Shown here one piece after another: positions 6,294-12,710 of a stretch of DNA of 12,710 nt; the stretch's first letter is position 1; the number at the start of each line of letters is the position of its first letter. This DNA comes from Fimenecus sp051881335 (GTDB lineage: Bacteria > Bacillota > Clostridia > Oscillospirales > Acutalibacteraceae). The notes below the pieces were generated by a model, which saw only the letters and a program-made list of their open reading frames with translations, made no database searches and was not told the DNA's origin. Location: assembly GCA_051881335.1 (NCBI GenBank), contig JBJEPR010000160.1, forward strand, positions 1 to 12,710. The letters run 5' to 3'. A program made the translations under genes and the position numbers.

Positions 6294-6546
6294 AACCGTT
6301 GAGACGGAAGTAAAACTGCAAAACGCGTTTCAAGCGAGCGGGCGGCGGTGCGAGGCCCGCAACAAACGAGGCAGACAAATGGTCCGTTGAGGGCGCATTG
6401 AAAAGATGCGACGGCACTTTCCCGTTACAGAAAGAGGAATATGTCAGTATTCCGTAAAGGTGGGCGGCGTTTTTACCGTCAATCAAGGTGGTACCGCAGG
6501 TTTAGAATTTCAACCTGTCCTTGTTTGTTGCAAGGGCAGGTTTTTT
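6294..6546 (+). ncRNA. T-box riboswitch leader, tryptophan-specific
   Basis: This leader RNA binds tRNA and reads its charging state. The base of stem I is GACGGA (6303-6308) paired with TCCGTT (6383-6388). The specifier loop carries the AGTA motif at 6309-6312, and CTGC (6316-6319) pairs with GCAG (6371-6374). By alignment to the glycine T-box stem I as I remember it, the specifier triplet is TGG at 6380-6382, which is tryptophan. The distal AG-rich loop is at 6333-6360 and a stem III-like hairpin (GGAATA/TATTCC) at about 6436-6453. The T-box proper, AAGGTGGTACCGCAGG, is at 6485-6500. The antiterminator forms from CAAGG with CCTTG and CAGGTT with AACCTG, competing with the terminator. The downstream genes are a TrpXYZ-type importer, which agrees with the specifier. 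Confidence 0.92.
6512..6546 (+). terminator. Conditional T-box terminator
   Basis: AACCTGTCCTTG (6512-6523) pairs with CAAGGGCAGGTT (6531-6542) across a 7-nt loop, a 12-bp stem with one G-U pair. The stem runs directly into six T's. Its left arm is also the right arm of the antiterminator, so tRNA binding decides between them. Confidence 0.92.
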
Positions 6547-6623
6547 ATTTTGAACTCGGGGCGGCGCAAGCCAAATCGGTTTCACCAACTGACGAAAAAT
6601 ATTATTTTTCGGAGGAAAAGAAA

Positions 6624-7616
6624 ATGAAAAAAGCACTCTCTATTGTATTGGCACTCGTATTGATGCTCGGCGTGTTTACCGCCTGCGGCAAAGTGACAGA
6701 CCAAAACACGGCAGACACTTCCCCGCGAGACACCGACAAGGTGTATAAGGTTGCCGTGGTACAGCTTGCAGACAACGGCGCATTTACCGAAATGCGTGAA
6801 GCATTTATTGCGAGAATGCGCGAACTCGGCTATGACGAAGCCAAAATGACATTCGACATTAAAAACGCACAGGGCGACCAGTCCACTTTGCAAACCATCT
6901 GCGCAGGGCTGAAAGGCAGTGACTATGATTTGGTCGTTTCGATTGTCACCCCCGCTACCACGGCGGTTGTCAATCAGGAATTGGATATTCCCGTGGTATT
7001 CATCTCCGTGACCAATCCTGTGGCATCGGGCATTTTAACCACGATGGAAGCACCTGACAAAAACGCAACGGGTACCTCCAACATCGTTCCCGTAGACCGT
7101 ATTTTCACGGTGGCAAAGGAACTGACGCCCAATGTGAAAAACATCGGTATTCTCTATTGCTCGGGCGAGCAGAACGCCGTGCAGACCGCTGAAAAGGCAA
7201 AAGCGTATCTCACCGAAAACGGCTACACCTATAAAGAAGTGACCGTGGCGAACTCCTCGGAGGTCGCACAGGCGGCGCAGTCCTTGGCAGGCGATGTCGA
7301 TGCAATTTATGTACCGATTGACTCCACCGTGCAAACCGCAATGACTGAGGTTGTCAAAGCGGCAACTGACAAGAAAATCCCCGTTTACGGCTCTGACCCC
7401 GTAATGGTACAGTCCGGTGCGTTGGCGTGCGTCAGCTGCAGCAACACACAGCTCGGGCAGAAATCCGCTGAAATGGCAGATGAAATTCTTCGCGGCAAAG
7501 CGGTTTCCGAAGTTCCCGCTGTGGAAATGAGCGAATTCCAGTATGTCATCAGCCAATCCACTGCCGACGCTTTGGGCATCACCATCCCGAACGGCGATAA
7601 TTATGTCGTAATCTAA
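6624..7616 (+). CDS. trpX: ABC importer substrate-binding lipoprotein, tryptophan (TrpX-like)
   Basis: This 330-residue lipoprotein captures the substrate outside the membrane for the importer encoded downstream. The ATG at 6624 is chosen because GGAGG lies nine bases before it and it gives a clean lipoprotein signal, MKKALSIVLALVLMLGVFTAC, with lipobox Cys21. The mature part has the two-lobe fold of the ABC_sub_bind family (PF04392): YKVAVVQLADNG opens lobe 1, VTPATTAV and VVFISVTNPVASG mark the hinge side, and VKNIGILYCSGEQN opens lobe 2. Family members are called TrpX when they sit under tryptophan T-boxes, as here. The substrate is inferred from the UGG specifier; an indole-related compound is possible. 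The early frame upstream of 6624 lies in the leader and is not translated. Confidence 0.88.
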   Translation: MKKALSIVLALVLMLGVFTACGKVTDQNTADTSPRDTDKVYKVAVVQLADNGAFTEMREAFIARMRELGYDEAKMTFDIKNAQGDQSTLQTICAGLKGSDYDLVVSIVTPATTAVVNQELDIPVVFISVTNPVASGILTTMEAPDKNATGTSNIVPVDRIFTVAKELTPNVKNIGILYCSGEQNAVQTAEKAKAYLTENGYTYKEVTVANSSEVAQAAQSLAGDVDAIYVPIDSTVQTAMTEVVKAATDKKIPVYGSDPVMVQSGALACVSCSNTQLGQKSAEMADEILRGKAVSEVPAVEMSEFQYVISQSTADALGITIPNGDNYVVI

Positions 7617-7635
7617 TTCCGCAACATACATTTAC

Positions 7636-7663
7636 TATCGGGCAGTCAGCCGACTGCCCGATA
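7636..7663 (+). repeat. Intercistronic hairpin between trpX and trpY
   Basis: TATCGGGCAGTC (7636-7647) and GACTGCCCGATA (7652-7663) form a perfect 12-bp stem with a 4-nt loop. No T-run follows, so it is not a classical terminator. A hairpin here would protect the 3' end of trpX mRNA or attenuate readthrough, raising binding protein over permease, as is usual in importer operons. Confidence 0.7.
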
Positions 7664-7689
7664 TTGCATTTTAAATTTTAGGTGATTTT

Positions 7690-8592
7690 ATGACGATGGT
7701 CAGCAGTGCCCTGCTGTTGGGGCTGCAATATGCGTTATTGGCGCTCGGGGTGTATATCACCTTTCGGGTGCTGAATATCCCCGATTTGACTGTAGACGGC
7801 AGTTTCACGCTCGGTGCGGCGGTTTCGGCGGTTTTATCTGTAGCGGGGCATCCGTTTTTAGGGCTTCTCGCCGCTTTGCTCTGTGGCGCGGCGGCAGGCA
7901 GTGTGACGGGCTTTTTGCAGACAAAAGCCGGCATTCATCCGATTTTGGCAGGTATTCTCACGATGAGCGGTCTGTATACCGTCAACATCACGATTATGGA
8001 CGCGCCCAATGTATCGCTCATCGGCAAACCGCGGTTCTATGAATTTTTATACACACTGTTCCCGAACAGCAGTAAAGATGCGCTGAAAACCGTTGCTGTG
8101 TTTGTGATTTGCGCGGCACTGATTGCGTTACTCATTCTCTTTTTCCGCACGGTGTTCGGGCTTTGCATTCGCGCCACAGGCAACAACGAGGATATGGTGC
8201 GCGCTTCATCCATCAATACCAATGTCACCAAAATTATCGCACTCGCCATTGCCAACGCGTTGGTGGCGCTGTCGGGCGGGTTAATCGCCCAAACCGGCGG
8301 CTTCGCCGACATCAACGGCGGCAGCGGTATGATTGTTGTCGGGCTGGCATCTGTGATTATCGGTGAAGTGCTGTTCGGCAAGCGTTCGCTCGCGGTTGGG
8401 CTTATCTCGGCGGCAGTCGGCTCGGTGGTCTATCGACTGATTATTGCCTTGGCATTGGAAACCAATTTCTTTACGGCGGACGCATTAAAGCTCCTGTCGG
8501 CAGTGATTGTCGGCATTACACTGTCCGTTCCCGCCATACGCAAGGCACTTTCGGAAGCCCGTACAAGAAGGGAGGCGCGCAAAAATGCTTGA
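7690..8592 (+). CDS. trpY: ABC importer permease, tryptophan (TrpY-like)
   Basis: This 300-residue polytopic inner-membrane permease resembles the branched-chain amino acid/sugar permeases (BPD_transp_2 type). The N-terminal LNIPDLTVDGSFTLGAAV is characteristic of the PF04392-linked permeases. About eight membrane segments are visible. A cytoplasmic loop, FGLCIRATGNNEDMVRASSINT, couples to the ATPase (the EAA-like loop). The ATG at 7690 has AGGTGA four bases upstream. Its stop overlaps the start of the ATPase gene by eight bases, which couples their translation. It carries substrate delivered by the lipoprotein encoded upstream. Confidence 0.9.
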   Translation: MTMVSSALLLGLQYALLALGVYITFRVLNIPDLTVDGSFTLGAAVSAVLSVAGHPFLGLLAALLCGAAAGSVTGFLQTKAGIHPILAGILTMSGLYTVNITIMDAPNVSLIGKPRFYEFLYTLFPNSSKDALKTVAVFVICAALIALLILFFRTVFGLCIRATGNNEDMVRASSINTNVTKIIALAIANALVALSGGLIAQTGGFADINGGSGMIVVGLASVIIGEVLFGKRSLAVGLISAAVGSVVYRLIIALALETNFFTADALKLLSAVIVGITLSVPAIRKALSEARTRREARKNA

Positions 8593-9385
8593 TATGCAGC
8601 ATATCACCAAAACCTTTTTGAAAGGCACGCCCAACGAGCACACCGCGCTTTCGGACCTTTCACTGCATTTAGACGATGGGGATTTTGTCACGGTTATCGG
8701 CTCGAACGGCGCGGGGAAATCCACGCTGTTTAACGCGGTGGCAGGTACTTTTCTCTGCGACAGCGGCAAAATTTTACTGGATAATGAAAATATCACCTAT
8801 CAAAAAGAGCATATCCGTGCCAAAAACATCGGGCGAATCTTTCAAGACCCGATGAAGGGCACCGCGCCCGACCTGACTGTGGAAGAGAATATGTCGCTCG
8901 CCTACTCGAAGGCGACGCGCAACATTCTTTCGTCGGCGCACCGCAAAAAGGATATGGACTATTTCCGCGAAATCCTCGAAAAACTCGATATGGGCTTGGA
9001 AAACCGTATGCGCACCAAAATGGGGCAGTTGTCGGGCGGTCAGCGGCAGGCGGTAACGCTCTTGATGAGCACAATGGTCACACCGAAGTTATTGCTTTTA
9101 GACGAACACACCGCCGCGCTTGACCCCGTTACGGCGCAAAAGGTGATGGAGATTACCAAAGAGATTGTGAAAGAACACAACATCACCACGATGATGATTA
9201 CGCACAACATCAACCAAGCGTTGCAAACGGGCAACCGCACGATTATGCTGGCAAGCGGCAAAATCGTACTGGATTTGCAAGGCGAAGCGCGCGAAAAAAT
9301 GACCCTGCCCGAGCTTTTGGAAGCCTATAAAGAAAAGGCGGGCAAGGTACTCGACAATGACCGTATGTTACTTTCGGAAGATTGA
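8585..9385 (+). CDS. trpZ: ABC importer ATP-binding protein, tryptophan (TrpZ-like)
   Basis: This 266-residue cytosolic ATPase powers the TrpXYZ importer. Walker A GSNGAGKST is at 39-47, the Q-loop IFQDP at 85-89, signature LSGGQRQA at 149-156, Walker B LLLLDE at 169-174, D-loop ALD at 178-180 and switch His at 207 (MITHN). The start ATG at 8585 follows GGAGG within the end of trpY and overlaps that gene by eight bases. The sequence upstream in this frame belongs to trpY. It is the last gene of the operon; a terminator follows within 30 bases. All catalytic motifs are intact. Confidence 0.93.
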   Translation: MLDMQHITKTFLKGTPNEHTALSDLSLHLDDGDFVTVIGSNGAGKSTLFNAVAGTFLCDSGKILLDNENITYQKEHIRAKNIGRIFQDPMKGTAPDLTVEENMSLAYSKATRNILSSAHRKKDMDYFREILEKLDMGLENRMRTKMGQLSGGQRQAVTLLMSTMVTPKLLLLDEHTAALDPVTAQKVMEITKEIVKEHNITTMMITHNINQALQTGNRTIMLASGKIVLDLQGEAREKMTLPELLEAYKEKAGKVLDNDRMLLSED

Positions 9386-9409
9386 TAAAAGAAATGCACA
9401 ACTAAGCGC

Positions 9410-9438
9410 AAAAAACAGGCTGAAACAGCCTGTTTTTT
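9410..9438. terminator. Bidirectional Rho-independent terminator
   Basis: AAAAAACAGGCTG (9410-9422) and CAGCCTGTTTTTT (9426-9438) form a perfect inverted repeat with a 3-nt loop. It ends trpXYZ on the plus strand and the two-component operon on the minus strand; it overlaps the stop codon of the 128-aa protein gene by two bases. Confidence 0.9.
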
Positions 9439-9823
9439 ATTCGTGATTGACCGGACTTTCCAATTCCTCAGTCAGTTTCAAAATCCGCGGAGCGACTTTG
9501 CACCGCTGTTTTTCATTGATACGCTTGTAAGCGGGATAGGCAACAGCCGCCACAGCTATCCCGACCGCACCCACAACTACACCGAGTAAGAACCGTGCCC
9601 AAACCATCACACAGCACAGCCCCGTGCCGAAAATGAGTGTGCCGACAACGCCAAGCGTCAGCGCGGCAATCTGCCCCGGGCGTTCCGCACTGCGGTCGAG
9701 CCGCCGCAGTTGTTCCAATTTATCTTCGCGCGCCGATTTCGGCAGATATTTTTCGCGAATTTTTTTGATTTCCGCCTGTTGCGGAGCAGAATAAGTATAT
9801 TCAAATGTGTCCGGTTTTTCCAT
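9437..9823 (-). CDS. Conserved two-TM protein of unknown function (128 aa)
   Basis: I recognise this only as a family seen in Clostridia, without a known function; from memory some relatives carry unreliable enzyme names. The N-terminus is FEYTYSAPQQAEIKKIREKYLP, a charged helical region to about residue 48. Two membrane segments follow at about 51-74 and 78-98, and then a short charged cytoplasmic tail. The gene starts inside the end of the 310-aa membrane protein gene (23-base overlap), so translation is probably coupled. It is the last gene of the two-component operon and ends at a terminator. It may work with the neighbouring membrane protein and histidine kinase; this is inference from gene order. 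Confidence 0.8.
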   Translation of the reverse strand: MEKPDTFEYTYSAPQQAEIKKIREKYLPKSAREDKLEQLRRLDRSAERPGQIAALTLGVVGTLIFGTGLCCVMVWARFLLGVVVGAVGIAVAAVAYPAYKRINEKQRCKVAPRILKLTEELESPVNHE

Positions 9824-10733
9824 AGTCGGGTTCCTCCGATTGTGCGGGTTGCGCGGGCAATACCGCAGAATTTATATTTTTCTTGGCACGCAAAAGCATA
9901 TATATGGCGATACAAATAACCAGCACGCACACCGCCGCGCCCGAAACAACATTCAGCCACCGCTGTGTATTTTGCGGCATATCAGCGCCGAATACCGAAA
10001 GCATTGCGGTTTGCAGGGAAAACAGCGCCATCAAGGCAATGCACAAATCCACCGCTTTTGCCGCCGATAAAATCGGATTTTGCATTTTTCGGGTTTTCCT
10101 GATTTTCACAAAGGCGGCAATCAAACGGTAAAAGGTGTACGCCGCTGACGCATAAATCACATACTCCGGATAAGCGGTTCCCTGATTTTGTGCAATCATT
10201 TGAACCATCATACCGCTGATGACGATATTCAGCACCAACAAAGTTCCGCCGCAACGGCGATAACTTTTCCAAAGAGAAATTTGGGTTGTATCAGTATGTT
10301 TGCGTACGGTTCTGTCATCGCGTATCAGCAAAAAGCGTATGAGCACCAAAAGTATATAATAGATTGCCACCGAGCCGAGCCAAACGGAACGGTACAAAAT
10401 ACCCGTGCCCAATTTGAACACCGCATAGGCGAGATTAACCGCCGTGCCGCAATACAGAGAGATGCGCACGCGCAAATCCGCCTGTGTAAAATACGCGTCA
10501 ATATGCGTATTTTGCCGAAGCCGTGTTTTCAGGACTTTCCCCAAGCGGATTGCCGTTGCAACATCGGCAGTCAGCGTGTAAGCAGACAGCACATACACCC
10601 CATAGGCAAGCGGATGCGTGTCCACGCGGCAATAAAATACGGCAACCAGCGCGGCGGCGGAAATCACAGTCAGCAAAAGCAACAGCGGCACAGGTGCATA
10701 GATAAGTTTTTTGAAAATCTCTTTTGTCCGCAT
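9801..10733 (-). CDS. Conserved polytopic membrane protein of unknown function (310 aa)
   Basis: This integral membrane protein has about eight hydrophobic segments, near 12-33, 42-62, 92-112, 116-137, 163-182, 190-208, 228-248 and 261-283. Polar marks include RISLYCGTAVNLAYAVFKL (90-108), YRSVWLGSVAIYYILL (114-129) and SLQTAMLSVFGAD (239-251), which also look conserved in relatives I remember from Clostridia. No enzyme or transporter signature is visible. The start ATG at 10733 is one base from the end of the histidine kinase gene, and its end overlaps the 128-aa protein gene. Position suggests a sensory partner of the kinase or its regulated output. The function is unknown; the gene itself is secure. 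Confidence 0.85.
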   Translation of the reverse strand: MRTKEIFKKLIYAPVPLLLLLTVISAAALVAVFYCRVDTHPLAYGVYVLSAYTLTADVATAIRLGKVLKTRLRQNTHIDAYFTQADLRVRISLYCGTAVNLAYAVFKLGTGILYRSVWLGSVAIYYILLVLIRFLLIRDDRTVRKHTDTTQISLWKSYRRCGGTLLVLNIVISGMMVQMIAQNQGTAYPEYVIYASAAYTFYRLIAAFVKIRKTRKMQNPILSAAKAVDLCIALMALFSLQTAMLSVFGADMPQNTQRWLNVVSGAAVCVLVICIAIYMLLRAKKNINSAVLPAQPAQSEEPDYGKTGHI

Positions 10734-10734
10734 A

Positions 10735-11796
10735 TTACATATTCCTACGCAGTTTCACGGTGAAGGTACTCCCCTCACCGACAGCACTGCTGACGGAAAT
10801 CTCTCCGCCCGTAATATCCATAATCCGTTTGACAAGCGCTAACCCCAAGCCGTTGCCCTGCGTGGCGTGAGAAGTGTCGCCTTGATAAAACTTTTCAAAA
10901 ATATGTGCGCCGACCTGCGGCGTCATTCCGCAGCCCGTGTCGGAGACGGTCACCACGGCAAAGGTATCGTCTGCCGTAAGCGTCACACGCACCGTGCCGT
11001 GCGCGGGCGTAAATTTAAACGCATTGGATAAAAGGTTGCTCCACACCGGCTCTAAAAGCGATTTGTCGGCGCAAACCGAAATGCCGTCGAGAATGTCGGT
11101 TTCCAAAGTAATATCTTCCTGCTCCCATACGCTTTCAAATTGCAAAACGGCTTCGCAAAGTTGTTCCCCCAAATCAAAGGGCTGTGCCTGCGGGTAAATC
11201 TGCTGGTTTTCCAACCGATTGAGTTTTAATATGTTTGTCATTAAATCTGCCAGACGGCGGGCAGTGTCCGTAACGGTTTTGGCATATGCCATTCGGTCTT
11301 TCTCCGTCAAGTCTTTGCTTTGCAATAATGTGCCGTAATTGCCGATAACGGCAAGCGGCGTTTTCATTTCGTGCGACACATCGGCAATAAAATCCGTGCG
11401 TAGCGTTTCCACCCCCGAAAGCTCCGCGGTCATCACATTGATGCTCTCCATAATTTCGGCAAAATCCGCCTGACAGCCGCGCGTATCCAGCCGTACCGAA
11501 AAATCCCCGTTCGTGATTTTTTTGAGGGCGTCTTGAATTTGGCGGACGGGTCTGTCCACCGTGATTTTGCGGCGCACCGCATTGACAGCCACGAATATCG
11601 CCGTAATCAGCAGAATATTGATAAATGTCATCGGGGCGGCGGCGCGTACCTCTTCGGCGGACAGTTCCCCTGCTGCATGGAAAAACAGCAAAAAGGAGCA
11701 AGTAACCGTAAAGGCACTCAGCATAAAGAACAGCAAATAGGTATAGATATACGGACGAATTTCGCTGAAAAAGCGGCGCAGTTTTGATTTTTTCAT
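10735..11796 (-). CDS. Sensor histidine kinase, HAMP-HisKA-HATPase_c
   Basis: This 353-residue membrane kinase phosphorylates the response regulator encoded just upstream. Two membrane segments lie at about 17-40 and 55-73, separated by only some 15 residues, so there is practically no extracytoplasmic sensor domain. A HAMP domain (74-127) follows, then HisKA with the phospho-accepting His142 in SHEMKTPL, and the ATPase with N box NLLSN (254-258), G1 DTGCGM (286-291), F box FEKFYQ (300-305) and G2 GNGLGLAL (314-321). All motifs are intact. Start 11796 overlaps the regulator stop by four bases (ATGA), which couples translation. The signal is unknown and may come from the membrane or the downstream membrane proteins. 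Confidence 0.93.
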   Translation of the reverse strand: MKKSKLRRFFSEIRPYIYTYLLFFMLSAFTVTCSFLLFFHAAGELSAEEVRAAAPMTFINILLITAIFVAVNAVRRKITVDRPVRQIQDALKKITNGDFSVRLDTRGCQADFAEIMESINVMTAELSGVETLRTDFIADVSHEMKTPLAVIGNYGTLLQSKDLTEKDRMAYAKTVTDTARRLADLMTNILKLNRLENQQIYPQAQPFDLGEQLCEAVLQFESVWEQEDITLETDILDGISVCADKSLLEPVWSNLLSNAFKFTPAHGTVRVTLTADDTFAVVTVSDTGCGMTPQVGAHIFEKFYQGDTSHATQGNGLGLALVKRIMDITGGEISVSSAVGEGSTFTVKLRRNM

Positions 11797-12464
11797 TTGA
11801 GCACCGCCTTATAGCCGAGACCGTGCACGGTCACCAATTCAAACTCCTTGCATTCGCTTAGCTTACTGCGCAGTTTCGTCATATACACATCAACGGTGCG
11901 CGGACCTGCGTCCGAGTCCGCATCCCAAAATTCGTCCATTAACTGTGCGCGGGTAAAGGTCTTTTTGGGGTAAGACAGCAACTTGTAAAGCAGATTGAAT
12001 TCCCGCGCGGTTAACGGAATTTCCGTGTCGTTCAAATACGCGGTACGCTCGTCCATATCCATCGAAAACGACCCAACGCGCAAAGTGCGTTCGGCGGCAC
12101 TTTTCGCGCGGCGCAGCAGTGCACCGATATGCAAAAGCAGTTCGTCTAAATCAATCGGCTTAACCATATAATCGTCTATGCCTGCACGGTAGCCGCGCTG
12201 TTTGGCGGCAAAATCGTCCCGCGCAGTCATAAACAAAATCGGAATATCACGGTTGAGTTTACGCACGGTTTCGGCAAATGCAAAGCCGTCCACCTCGGGA
12301 AGCATAATATCCGACAAAATCAGGTCAAACAAATTTTCATACATCGCGTCATACGCTTCGTCCGCACGGAAACAGCCGACGGCTTCAAAGCCGTTTTGCC
12401 GTAAAAACGCGCAGACGGACGAATTGAGCGCGCGGTCATCTTCAAGCACAAGAATTTTAAACAC
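11793..12464 (-). CDS. OmpR/PhoB-family response regulator
   Basis: This 223-residue cytosolic transcription factor is activated by the adjacent kinase. The receiver domain shows the acidic pair DD at about 9-10, the phospho-accepting Asp52 in LILSDIMLPEVDG, Thr80 in FMTARDD and Lys102 in VKP. The C-terminal winged helix (about 127-221) shows IPLTAREFNLLYKLLSYP and RTVDVYMTKLRSKL, the latter carrying the recognition helix, and ends with the VHGLGYKA wing. I chose GTG at 12464 (MFKILVLEDD) because it lies nine bases from the AAGG site; a GTG two codons upstream, at 12470, is only three bases from it. It is the first gene of the operon and probably autoregulates at the palindrome upstream. Confidence 0.93.
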   Translation of the reverse strand: MFKILVLEDDRALNSSVCAFLRQNGFEAVGCFRADEAYDAMYENLFDLILSDIMLPEVDGFAFAETVRKLNRDIPILFMTARDDFAAKQRGYRAGIDDYMVKPIDLDELLLHIGALLRRAKSAAERTLRVGSFSMDMDERTAYLNDTEIPLTAREFNLLYKLLSYPKKTFTRAQLMDEFWDADSDAGPRTVDVYMTKLRSKLSECKEFELVTVHGLGYKAVLK

Positions 12465-12486
12465 AGGCACACACCTTCAACACATA

Positions 12487-12509
12487 GTATGGTAGATAGT
12501 ATACCATAC
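12487..12509 (-). promoter_or_regulatory. Palindrome with extended -10 promoter of the two-component operon
   Basis: GTATGGTA (12487-12494) and TACCATAC (12502-12509) are perfect inverted arms separated by seven bases. On the minus strand TGGTATACT forms a TG-extended -10 (TATACT, 12498-12503) inside the dyad; the -35 position is poor (ACAAAA, 12521-12526). A factor bound here would control transcription of the regulator gene. Because no T-run follows on the minus strand, a terminator for the small gene upstream is unlikely. Confidence 0.5.
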
Positions 12510-12514
12510 AAATG

Positions 12515-12700
12515 TTAAATTTTTGTTTGTGTTTGTGTGTTTTTTCCTTCTTCCGATGCAGGGACTTCCTCTAAAAAGGTATCGACAAACTTTTTCTCCA
12601 CCTTTTTATAGGTATCCACAGCGGCAGTTTCGATTTTTTTGTATGCCCCGACCACCGTTTCCTCTACGCGCTTCGGCGTTTTTAATTTGTATTCTTTCAT
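12515..12700 (-). CDS. Small helical protein with 11-residue repeats (61 aa)
   Basis: This unnamed 61-residue protein has no signal peptide and no membrane segment. Residues 16-48 consist of three 11-residue units, VVGAYKKIETA, AVDTYKKVEKK and FVDTFLEEVPA, each starting with hydrophobic residues, an aromatic at the fifth position and charged residues after it. That makes one amphipathic helix suited to surface or lipid association, or to right-handed coiled-coil packing. The tail is Thr/Gln-rich. The start ATG at 12698-12700 is ten bases from the window edge, so its ribosome binding site cannot be judged. It may lie in the same transcript as the response regulator 50 bases downstream or be independent. 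I recall similar short proteins in Clostridia but no function. Confidence 0.7.
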   Translation of the reverse strand: MKEYKLKTPKRVEETVVGAYKKIETAAVDTYKKVEKKFVDTFLEEVPASEEGKNTQTQTKI

Positions 12701-12710
12701 TTTAAATCTC

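Noticed and set aside
6283..6486. Minus-strand frame inside the T-box leader
   Set aside because: The region is fully explained by T-box RNA structure on the plus strand.
6441..6623. N-terminal extension of trpX into the leader
   Set aside because: It would translate the T-box and terminator; the ATG at 6624 has a GGAGG site and starts a proper lipoprotein signal.
7035..7631. Minus-strand frame (198 codons) opposite trpX
   Set aside because: It has a His/Cys-rich random composition and no start signal, and trpX on the other strand is well supported.
10188..10763. Plus-strand frame (191 codons) opposite the 310-aa membrane protein
   Set aside because: The translation is rich in His, Gln and Arg, as expected for the antisense of hydrophobic coding sequence, and has no domain.

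Overview
The window looks like an ordinary, gene-dense stretch of a Gram-positive Firmicutes chromosome. A class Clostridia organism (Oscillospiraceae/Ruminococcaceae-like) fits best. The grounds are a T-box leader, GGAGG-type ribosome binding sites, several lipobox lipoproteins without outer-membrane systems, a YhhN/MscS pair, and two membrane-protein families I remember only from Clostridia. That placement is inference. I see no insertion sequence, CRISPR array, rRNA or tRNA.

Layout, left to right. (1) Bases 1-263 are intergenic and AT-rich, with a compact palindromic element (134-190), a second hairpin just before the first gene (226-253), and a short start-less reading frame on the minus strand. 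(2) nnrE-nnrD (264-1799, + strand) repairs NAD(P)H hydrates and is followed by a small LolA/GerS-like lipoprotein gene (to 2338) that lacks a normal start codon. A bidirectional terminator closes this unit. (3) A secreted alpha/beta-hydrolase lipoprotein (2392-3564, -) and a TetR-family regulator (to 4200, +) are divergent. Two well-formed promoters face each other across an imperfect 24-bp palindrome, so the regulator probably controls both. (4) yhhN-mscS (5815 to 4301, -) is a two-gene membrane operon with its own promoter, and it converges on tetR at a shared terminator. (5) A Dabb-domain protein gene (6208-5900, -) is divergent from the best-defined system of the window: a tryptophan-type T-box leader (about 6294-6546) in front of a three-gene ABC importer, trpX-trpY-trpZ (6624-9385, +). 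The leader has a UGG specifier, a T-box motif and mutually exclusive antiterminator and terminator stems. The importer is therefore predicted to be made when uncharged tRNA-Trp accumulates. (6) The right third (9437-12470, -) is a tightly packed four-gene operon: OmpR-type response regulator, sensor histidine kinase, a 310-aa polytopic membrane protein and a 128-aa two-TM protein, with overlapping or nearly touching genes. The kinase has almost no extracytoplasmic loop, so the two membrane proteins are reasonable candidates for its sensory partners or outputs. (7) A 61-aa helical protein with 11-residue repeats lies upstream of the regulator, and the operon's probable promoter sits inside a palindrome between them.

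The T-box/trpXYZ arrangement is known in other Firmicutes. The least-explained parts are the two-component operon with two unknown membrane proteins, the tetR/hydrolase switch, the undecad-repeat protein, and two genes (the lipoprotein and tetR) whose protein frame lacks a canonical start where one is expected.
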